From Saturnia japonica (Eukaryota; Arthropoda; Insecta; Lepidoptera; Saturniidae), in the NCBI GenBank assembly GCA_033032175.1, contig CM065319.1, forward strand, positions 14,419,018 through 14,483,017: DNA of 64,000 nt. The letters run 5' to 3'. Of this stretch, positions 14,001 through 26,000 are shown in pieces (position 1 is the stretch's first letter; each line of letters starts with the position of its first letter). Both the position numbers and the translations under genes were made by a program. Below the pieces are notes generated by a model that did no database searches, was not told where the DNA came from, and worked only from the letters and a program-made list of their open reading frames with translations.

Positions 14001-17000
14001 ATACTACTTCCAAAAAACCTAAAAAATGTTAAAACATTTAATTTTTACTAATTATTAACTGATTCTGATACAGTTTTGTAGACGGGAAGCATGCATAATA
14101 TGGCAGGCTATAAGAATCGTTAATAATACATTAGAAGTCGTTTAATGGAATAATAATGTTCAACCGATTTTGATGGAAGTTGTACACGGGAAATACACCA
14201 ACTGATACGGCATGTGAATTGTCAACAATATAGGTAAAAATAAAGTTACGAGATGTAAATAACTACGCGTAACTATAAACGCATGCGGAGTCGTAGGCAC
14301 ACCGCTGGTACTATATAAACCATAGTCTCGATTAAAAAATATATATTGTATAAATATGAGATCAATCGAGTCTTTCAGAAGTTACTCGATCACTAACAGA
14401 CGCACACAAGATTTTTACTTATAATGATCCATCATATTTTTTGTTACTATATTAATTAACTAAATTCATATAGTTCAATTTATTCTGATTGTAGACGTAA
14501 AGCAAAAAATTAAACGCGTTTTATTTTCTATCATTAATTTTGAAGCCTTAGAACATCTACTTTATAATTGAGGCCACGAGAACCAGAGTGACCTATCTGC
14601 TTTTTTTCGATAAATTCACCTGTTAACAAATTAGTAATCTAAAAATATGCTTTTACAAAACCACAATGGCCAAAAGTTATTCAATTCATACTATGATATA
14701 TGTTAGTATTACGTAAATAACTTTAGGCCGTTGTACTTAGTTTTGTAAAAGCACATTTTTGAATTATGAATAATAATATTAATAGGTGAATTTATCGATA
14801 GGCCACTATGGTTCTTGTGGCCTCAATTATATTCTTCAGTGAATTTCGAGAGGAAATAGTTTGGTATCTTACATAACAGTTGTATACAGTTCTAATTAAA
14901 AAACAAGTGATTTGCTCGTTCAAGTAATTCTGATATGTACAATAGGGTACAGAAGTTTTACCACCTTTTTTACCAATATTATTTTCCACCCGATCTGTTA
15001 GGAAGTGTATGCTATGTCCAAATCGTTACTTACTTCATTGCGTTAGATAATAATATAACAATAATAAAAACTGAGGGGACAATTTCACAAACAACCGTTT
15101 TATTCCAAGTGAAGATAACTTTTATTATGGTAACCAAGCAGATTATTGGTATAGGATGATCCATATATATGAAAAAAAATATCATGTGCTCAGGGTTTTT
15201 AATAAATAAAAAAAAAAAAAACAATGTTTTAAGTCTCTATCTTAATTAATATTAATTAAAATCCATACCTCTTTCCTCTAGTAATAATATGGGGTTTTAG
15301 ATATTTAATAATTATTTGTTTAATCCTGCCAAATTGTTTAAAAAAAATGACTAGTGGCTTATAATAGTCTATAGTAATTTCTTAAAATTTTACAGATTTT
15401 TTAAGTCATTTAGAACCTAAAATTCCAGGCAATGAAAAGACCATGATGCACCTTTAGCATTGTGGTACAGCATTTTTTGGTATTAGCCGGCCATCACATA
15501 CCACATTCAAATTGGCAATAATAACCCCAAATAACTACCGATGAAACCAGGCGATTAAGCTACAGAGCCGACCTCCATCCTAACAAACCTTAGCAAGTTC
15601 CAAATCTGCGGCCCCATTATCATTAAGCATTCGGGTTATACCCATAACATGATATCCACGATTATTTCCATGCTCAGTGTTAAAATATTGACTGACCTGT
15701 ATTAAAAATCGGTGCCAACTTCTTAAGATGTCATAGTCTCATAGCAGAAAATTTTATAAATCGTCTCTTGCTTCTAAACTTCTGATACGTCGATAAACCA
15801 ACATTATCACACTTACTACGTATTTATTCTAGGCGTCATAAAATATTTATATAAATTTTATTAAAATCAACAACACACTAAATGCCGATTCTGACAAATA
15901 TAATTCACCTTATATCAGTTTTTAATGTCAATGTGATCTTGTTATATAGAATATGCGTTTTTTTTCTTAGTAATTTTTGTCGTAAACTATTCATGCCAGT
16001 AACTTTCAAAATCTTTTATTTGTTGTACTGTTTTAATTCGGAATGACTTTGGATTTATTTTTTACACAGTTGTCATGCTTAATAGTTTGAACAGGTGATA
16101 GAATACATTTGTGTCCTTTTAATGATAATATGCCTGTAGATTGTTATTTTATAAAGATTTCTGAAGGTCGTAACTTTAATAAGAGTATATAAATTAATGC
16201 TTCAAAATTTTCATACTCACAGAGTTCGAAAGGGTTCGAAATAAAAATATTAACTTTGCAATTTAAGTTTCCTATACGAAAAAGTAATTTAAAAATATTA
16301 GCGTAAAAATACATTATGCAAAAATGTACACTATGAGCCTTTAGGTAAATTTATAAGCCCAATAAAATGAAATAACTGGAGAAAACAACACTTATTCTTT
16401 ATTTTTGCAAGATATCTCCTTGATCGAAAATTATCGCAATTATCAAGAGGGAATTGTATGACCATCTGTATGATCATAGATTTATTATACGCTAATTCCA
16501 AAAAATGTTGATGTATAAGGCCTCAAAAACAATATGGTACTATTAGTAAGTATGTGTCAATCGATAATACTCGTGTTTATTAGCAAAAGTTTAAAATTAT
16601 TGAAACTTTCATATATTCGCGAAAAGAAAATAAGAGCAACATTTTACTTCCGAAATTGTTGATATTATAATAACTTAATAAATCATAGTAAGTTATCTTA
16701 ATAAATATCGAAATGATTAGTATATATCCAGTAGAAGGTATCAATGAAATGAGAGATTATATATTTTCTTTTGCCAAAATACTTATTATAATTAAACACT
16801 TTTATCTACAACTGTACATACGCATCGCAGGTTACGCAAAAACAAACACGTAATCATGATTGCAACGCCTTTTAAAGTTTGTTACGCTTGTCTTTTGTCA
16901 CGGTATACCATTTTAAAATGATCAACCCGGTCTTTTTTACGAATATTATTATACATTTTTAGTAAAATTATTCTTTAAGTTTATCCCCGTTATTTTAAAG

Positions 17001-20000
17001 CATATAGTATTTTATTTCACTGATATTTCGTAACTAACATGTATGCAGGATGTTACATCTGTTCTAATCAACTAACATGACGGCTGTTAAATTGTTTACG
17101 TTTGTAACCGACTTTAATAAAACACGGGAGGTTACTTAATTCGAATGTATATTTTTTATTATAAATGATCAGTTATAACTTCTTTGTTTATGAAACGATT
17201 TGGATGATTATATTTTTTTAGATAGGGGACCTCAAGGTTGGTCCCGTTTCATTGGCATTGGACCTTTAATTTCGAAGATACACAAGGGAACACTTCAAAA
17301 TCACTGAACTTGGTTTTCTTCTTTGTTAAAAATTGTCTGGTATAATGTGCAAAATATTGGCATGGGTCAGCTAGTATATTTAAAATAATAAATCAATTAA
17401 ACTTATTATACTATATGCACAAAATAACAACATTCTTTAAAAGAATCGCTGGCACTAGTCGCATTGGGTATTCTATACCACTCCAAAGCAACTGACGTGT
17501 TTTTATTTATTAAATAAGAAGCTTCTAATAAGTTTAAACGTTCTGAATTTGTGTGAGAATGTCAGAAGTCACAAACAACAAACTAGGTAGATTTTTATTT
17601 TCAAAGTTAATAAAATGGTGACATGTAAGTTATTGCGTTCGTTCGAAATTCGAAGTTTAATTTTCTTTTCTTTATTTTTGTCCAGTTTTCTTTGTAGCGC
17701 CGAGATTATTCATAATAAAAAGTGTAATCAAGGGTAAAAATCCATTGGAATCTCTTTTCTTGCAAAAGGATGTCGACGCCACGATGATTTCCTACGAAAT
17801 ATATGGAAAAAGATTATTGCGATTTCTGACATTGTCGGTATTCTAATCTCAGTGGTCCCATAGAGTTTATTGATCATTATAAGAAACAGGATCGATTGGC
17901 ATGAAAAGAAGTGTTTCTATAAATTGCCTATTTTCTTACTGACGTTACACAAAAAAAAAAACTGAAAATGCTAATAAAAACATCTCAAAAAGTTAAAGAT
18001 ACTCTCTTCAAAAAGTTTTCGTGTGCCTACCGATACTGTCCCATTTCAAAAATTCATATATTCCAATTATACAGGTATAATGATTTCGACTGATTACAGA
18101 CGCTAAAATATAATTCCTTCAAAATTCTAATAAAATGAAAGAATAAACATTTTTTTCATTACGAATAGTAAGTGTTTAATAGAGGCTAGCTGACTAACAA
18201 GATTCTACACATAAGCCAGTTTTGGTTGAGAATTACATGGAAACGTGAGAGCATTATACATTTAAAAGTTATTACAAATAGCTGACCCGTGCGAATATTT
18301 GCAGATTATATAACGTAAATAATTTAACTAACAGCTGTCGTATTAGTTAAATATATTATTTATTTATATTTATATGTTATTATATATAAGTTAATACATG
18401 GCGCCTTGAATATATTTTCATTAGCATCAGCAGATGCTATTTCTAATGAAAAAGTGTTTGAAAAAAATATTACAAATGCTCATAAAGCATTTTAAATAAA
18501 TTTTTGTCACAGAATGCCTGATTGTAGTTTATGTAAAAGAGCATATTATGGTATCGCGGACTTTTTTTAGATGTACTATGAGCGAATATTTTTGTTGAAC
18601 ATTGTTTTTACGTATTGTTAACCAATACGCCAGCGTACGTGAGTAAAGCAGTTTGGGAGAGCTTTGTCTTCCGACTTACTTAACAAAAATCAATATTTAA
18701 GGAGAGCTGAAAGGTGCAGCTCAATTCTGGACACAATTCCTCATGAATCTGGCTATCATATTTAATAACAATTTTTGAATTCGAAGTTCCAGAGATTAGC
18801 GTGTTTAAACAAACAAACTCTTCCGCTTTATTATATTAATTTAATTATTTATAGTACAATATATAAGATAGTATAGATTTTTAACTAGTTAAGTAATTTA
18901 ATAATTTAAAAAAACGTGTGCAGTTTACACGTGGTAGAAATGAAACCTTCAGAAAACATAATAATTTCAAATATACCATACACGTGAACACCACCACGCT
19001 AGCTGTGACACCTTTTCCAAAGGCTTCATAATACGCAGGTACATGCACACACACGTAAAAGAGGAGACTAAGATAATTTGGTACATTGTATAATGTATAC
19101 GATCTCATTATGTCGCAGGCTAAATCATATTTCACTATCTAATATATGAGATGTCTCTTTTTAGTGTCACTTCTTAGTTTCATCAAGTTATCACTTCAAA
19201 AACTTATGATCATTGTACAGTTGACAAACAAAAACACTGATATATATAAATATCAAGAAACAATATATGTTGTGAGTTTATTGTTAACATACAACAAAAG
19301 CCACGGTCAAATGCTAGTCAACACATTAAGGCATACCATCATAACTTTTAATTATTGTATTGTATGTTTACAACTGTACTGTTGTGCTGTTGACCGTACA
19401 ATGCGCTTGCGCATGTCACGTTCAAGGAAAACTGAATGCCGAGGTCTTGCGTCCGATGACGTCACACTCTCTTTAGTTCATAGGTTTTAGCAATAACTCT
19501 ACAGGTTGATATTGCTTTACAAATAATGATATTAAATCGATTTTTAAAAGACTTTAAAAAAATGGAGGTTATCAATTCGAATGTATAGTCTATATTTTTT
19601 ATGGTTGTTCAGCCATAACTTCTTTGATTATGAACCGATTTGGATGATTATTTTTTCGTTGGGAAGGGATACCTCAAGGATAGTCCCGTTTTAATTTCAT
19701 TGTTATTGAACCTTCAACTTCGAAGATACACCAGAGAACTTCTCAAAGTAATTGAAGTTATTTTCTTTTTTGTTAAAAAAATTCTTCTTAATATACCACG
19801 ACATTATGGGATGTCGAATTATTAAATATTTAATAGATTATCGAATAGTAGAACAATTTTTTTTCTTACTGCCTTTTCAAAATTAATACAGTTTGCCTGC
19901 TACTAAGTTACTCTCCAAGAAAAGCAGCCTCTACTGGAAAATAAATGACCATTAAATTTTTCATATACCGCGACATTTACTGATCTCAGTATAATTCGCA

Positions 20001-23000
20001 TCCTAAAGCCGGACCGCTGTAAGCACGACCCTCCTTAATATTTGCTGGTTGCGGGAGGGGAACAAAACCAACTAATGAGTTTGACGTTAGCGCTTGCGCG
20101 ATATTGTCTTTGTGACTGCGACACATGAGATAATTTTACCAAGACGGAATTACCGTTGCTGCGTTTTAAATTTTAAATAGTCAATCAAAAGTAATGCTTC
20201 TTAATGTAGCGAAATAAAAAAAAAGATTTAATTAGTGATTTCAGGCAAAATTTTATAACATGCACCAAATCTGCAATTTCTACGATTCGTACCGTATTAA
20301 CGGACATTTTTGGGATTGATCAAACTAAAGAATTAAATCTTATACATAAAAATCATGATAAAAGGTAAACTACACCGGATGACAAACCATTTTCAATAAC
20401 AATAGACTTCAGGAAGGAAGCGTATTGTTTCCTTAAACGGCAATTATTTATCTTGTACCTTTGCCAAGGTCCTTAATACAATACCTACATAATTTGGTGA
20501 TAAGACGTTTTGAGGCTCAAGTTATATTCCCTAATAGCATCCCTTTTCAACGTTTAATGTATCACCATCCTTAGTTTTTCATACATCATTGACAAAGTAA
20601 TGTATGTTCGCAAAAACTTAGATAAGCTACATTTTATAAATGACCAGTTAGCTTAGTTTTAATAATAGTTATTAACACAAATTAGCTACTCGTATTTTAG
20701 ACTTAGCTTACTAAGTCTTAACAAAGTTAACAAAAACAAGTTGTCATAACAAATAAAAGTTGTTTCCGTAATAGTGTCAGGTTCTTATTATATGATCCGA
20801 AAGTACATTACCGATTTGATGGACAATAAGTTCAAGGACCATACGAGTTCTCTTTACGGAGTTCAGAAACGACCTGTGGCAAACAAATTCTGCATTAACC
20901 GTTCTTTGTCCCTCAAGAGGAATAGTCGTAACATGGCCGGTTTTGGAGACAAATGTGGCCACCATTTTTTTTGCAACACTCCGTGAACGAATAATTTTTG
21001 TTGGCTTTAACTCATTTTCGAACACCCAAACTCGTGACTGGTTTTTTGTTTCGGGTTCGTACGCGTATATCCAGGATTCGTCACCTGATACGATGTTGTA
21101 TACAGCATTTGAGAATCCTGCGTGGAATCTTTCGAGAGTTCTGACGCACCAAGTAACGCGAGCCGCTTTTTGCTCTTCACAGAGCGAATGCGGTATCCAT
21201 CGGGAAAACAACTTTTTTGCACCCAATTGTTCATGCAAGATTATTTGTATCTGACTCATGCCAATGTCTAAAGTTGCCTGAATTTCGCGGTATGTCACAT
21301 GTCGATCTTCCTCAACCAGCTTACGCACAGCATCAACGTTTTCTTGGGTGACTGCAGTTTTTGGACGACCTTGACGAGGATCATCACTGAGCTTGACACG
21401 TCCACGTTGAAATTCAGCAAACCAACAATAAATTGTGGTTTTGGATGGGGCTTCATCACCAAATGCAGAAATCATCCGGTAAACACACTGTTTTTGTGTT
21501 AAACCACTTCGAAAGTCATAATAAATCATCATTCTTGAATTTTCTCGAGTCAATTCCATTTTTTCAACGACTAAACAAGTTTGACAAAACCTTGTGACAA
21601 GACCGAGAATCTTTTTTTAATAAATAAATTGTGTTCGATTTTTAAAACCAAGGAGTTTTCAATTAAAAAGATTTTAATATGACAGGAACAGTGGAAATAT
21701 TCCATTCCCGATACTTTTAGTGCAGCCTATGTATCAAGCAGGTTTTACTAGCAATAGTTTATTTTAGGTTATTAGGTTAATAAATTTGATCGTCTACTCA
21801 ATAACTGTATCCGTTTCATCTTCCGTCTTCGGAAGTTTGATCATGTTTCTGAATACCTAGCCAGGTTGAAATGGCTACCTATTTGGCAACGTAGGTTATA
21901 TAAGAATACTTTGTCTTCTTTTCTCCGTACTTAATAATCCCAAATCCCCTAAATATTTAAAAACACTATTTCAATCTCTCGCGGATACGCATAATAGACA
22001 GCTAAGGTCTTCTGATTCTTTAATTCTCGGTATACCAAGTCATCATACTAATTTCCGCGACCAATCCTTCGTCGTTACAGCAGCACGACTGTGGAATTCG
22101 CTTCCTATCAATATCCAACTGGCCAACTGTCGAAATTCCTTCAAGTATTCGCTACGTAGGTTTTACTTGGAGCAATTGAATATTGGCTAGGTTTTTTTTC
22201 TCTTTTTTTTTTTACTTCACATTATGCACACCTTGCATATACCTTTCCCTTGCTCCCTTGGAAGGCTGGCAGAGTATGCTTTTTAGCATTATGTCCTCCA
22301 TTTGTACTTCTTTTTTTGTGCAATAAAGAATATAATAATAATAATGTCTGGACATTCACTAAAATAACTGTATATAATTTAACTGCACACATGTTTTACA
22401 CATTTAAACAAAAGATAAATCAGATCGAGTTTCTAGTTGGCTTTTTTCGATGATTGGGATATTTTCCAAACCAGTACTTGTAACCAGTATTTGTAACGTT
22501 AACAGGGCCTTCTAGCGATTCTTGGAGCCTAAATTGAATAAAATATTTTACTTTTGGATATTAAAACGCACAATAATTAACGTTTCAGACGTATTGCATA
22601 GATGCCCAAGTCCCCGACTCTGCTTGCACCGCAACCTCTTACCTTACTGGCGTGAAGACAAAGTACGGCGTGATTGGTCTTGACGGTAACGTTACTAGGG
22701 GAGGCTGCAACTCGCAACTGCACAGCGGGAACTGGGCCCCATCTATAGGACAGTGGGCCTTGGCCCATGGACTGGATGTAGGTGAGTTGGAACCACGAAT
22801 TCTGTTCTGAAATTTTAATTTACCAGATTAATATTTTTTGATTCACGCGGAGTTATTGGTTCTTCTTTATTAGTAAAGCAAATACCACGTATGCTTGGTT
22901 TTAATAAATATTGTACCCGTTACTTCAAAATGTTTTCCGACACTTGCATTAAAACAATGGAGAGTAACGGAAAATTAGTTATGATACTCATTAGAAAAAC

Positions 23001-26000
23001 TAGCCTATTTATGCAGTGTTGAATAAAGATAAAGGTAAACATTTTAACCATTTTAAAGTGGATGGAAAAGTAATAGCAAATTCGCTTAATAATATGTTAA
23101 TAACATAAGAAAAGGGACTTTTTGGGACAATCTAGAGAGATCTATGTAGATATAACCCATCTGAATTAAAATAGAAACATCTTCGCTTATTTCAAATTCG
23201 CATGGGAAAGTATTCTCCGTTCTTATAGGAATCTAAAGAGACACAGAAAGCTTTTAGGCCATTCCTTTGTAATATAAAAAATATAGATATTTAGAGGACA
23301 TGCATGCAAGAACTTAAATCACTTACTTGTAAGCGTAACTACTTACATCAAAATTGATATGATTTTGCTTGATCGCTTCAACCGTAGTTTATGCATATGT
23401 CAGCTCTTTAAACTGATTGAATATACGGTTGCACGAACCATTGCATATTGTAGTTCACCTCCCTTACCAACAATCCGTCACCTTTTTCTTAGGACGACTT
23501 CACGGTAAAAAAAAATGTACCATGCAAATATTTTAGAAAAATGGTGCCACGTTTAAAAAGTTTCACCAAAATTATGAAATTCGGTAATCGAATATAAAAT
23601 GAGTACTATTTATTTGAATGGCCTACAAAAATCCTTATTAAATATATTTTCATGAATTTACTTTACATAGATGCAAGTTTATTTGTTAAACTGTGTCAAT
23701 AAATAATTAAATGACAATAGAATTTATGTTTAGTATTAAATATAATAAAAATACTTAGGATCTTGTTTTTATTGTAACATAATATTATCTTGTTATACAG
23801 TGATAGACCTCACAAAGCGATTAATTTCATGTAACCAATGCCATAAATATCAACCAACTTGCATAGTACAAATATAATTATTAACCTCCATTTAAGCTAT
23901 AAGTAATTGTCTATTGTAGTGTCTTTTTAAATTAATGATGAGGTCAAGACTGTATTAATCATGAATTTAAATGTTTTTATCAAATAGTTTTCTTTTTCTT
24001 TATGTCTTCTTCGCCTTGTAGGGAATCTTCAATTGATTCACGTTGGCAGTCTGATCCTCTTATTGCGCGTTTTTCGTGATATCATTATGATTGACTATAT
24101 ACAGTTATAGAATAGATAACGTATTACTTTTTAACCTTGCATCGAAAAATAACCTTCACGTCAAAATTATTTCTAAGGTATTCATAATTTCAAAAGGGTC
24201 CTTTGGAATTTGGATCATTTATTTATGGTATGGGAAGGTGAGTTCATATTTGAATAACTATTCGTTTCTAATGTGTTAGAAATAATACGAGATAGAGAAA
24301 GCAAGACTACAATGTACAATGTCCAATCGCCAACGCAATGTCCAATGTGTTGAAGTAAACGTATTTCGTGATGCTACATACACTCATACATAGTGTGTAG
24401 ACGCGCAACACGTCTGGACGAAGGCTTCGTGCGACTCTAAAACAATAAAACTATGAAAAATATGGGGATTACTAAAATGTAATAATGAGTGAAATTGGTA
24501 TTTAACATTTTTCTTACATAAGCTTTTTTGGATTACATGCTACAATAAATAAATTATGAGAAACCATGAAAATGTGTATATGAAACTATTATTATCTATT
24601 AAGTCTATTTTTTTAGACTTATCAACTATTTTTATATAAAACTTGTCCATTTCTAATTCCAGGTGTAGTAACGACAACAAGAATAACACACGCGTCACCA
24701 GCTGGTATGTACGCTCGTACATCGGAACGCAACTGGGAATCGGACGCTGACGTACCGGAGGAGTGTTTATCCTTGGGCTGTCGGGACATCGCTTATCAAC
24801 TCGTCACCGAAGCCCCTGGAAGACAATTCAAGGTAAAACATAATTCAATACAAATATACCAGCATGTGTATTATAATTAACAACGACTTTTCTGCGTATT
24901 CCAGTAATATTCATTTCAATACAATACAATCAGTAAACATTTTTACTTACTTTTGCCAGCTACTTGATTGCAGTTTCCTTGAAAATAAACTGGCATGCAC
25001 GCCATCTTTTATAAACTGGTTGTACTAATATAGAAACATTCACGGACGTGCGATATACAAATTACTAAAGTTCTATTTGCGATTGAATTAATGTTTAGAA
25101 ACCCGTTAGAATTGATACAAAGAAAAATTCTTTTTATATACATGAAAATAAAAATGTATGCAAATAAATACATTGCACATTGTAATAAGAACCATGAATT
25201 TGCTTGCTTCTTATTTTAATATGCTGAAAATGTTTTTTTTAATGCTGATAATTTCCATCTTTAAATAAATTACAAATGTTGATATAAATTATTTTTAATG
25301 CTCTTTGATTGGTTATGTAGTTCATAATTTTAACGCTAGATGTCTATATAATATATGTAGATTTTTGAACATTTACACCACAAAAATTAATAAGGCTCAA
25401 AAATAAAAATCACATTATTTGGCACTATTATTATTAAACGCATTCACTACTTTTACTATGAAAATATAAAATGTAAATAGCAATTGAAATGTAAATAGTA
25501 CCTATTTATGTTCATTAAACATTAAACAGAATTAGTACAATAAAATTAGAGAAACGAATCAACTTTGAAATTTAATATAAATATGGCTGGTAATAATTTC
25601 CAGGTTATTTTGGGCGGCGGACGACGGGAGTTCCTGCCGAACATTACCTCTACTTTCGGCAACAACACCGGCAGACGGCTAGATGGTGTGGATCTCACCG
25701 AATTGTGGCATGTCGATAAGCAACAGAATAACGTCTCCCACCAATATGTCACAGATAGAGTTGAGCTTATGAAGGTAACTTATAACTTTAAAGTAATCTT
25801 ATCCACTATTGAGAATCAGCATTAAAATGACATGTAATATTTAGATAAAAAAAGAAGATACCGTAAAATTTGAAATTGACATACGTGATGTTTTTTCATA
25901 GGTTGTTGTTGATGCTAATTACCCACCTAACGATAACTTAGATAAATGTTTATTTTCATAAACATTAAAGGCAATAAATGAATTTCACAGGTTTTCAATT

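Noticed and set aside
18881..19135. Minus-strand 84-codon frame with hydrophobic stretches
   Set aside because: Hydrophobic character follows from T-rich DNA; no signal-peptide context, exon signals or family match.
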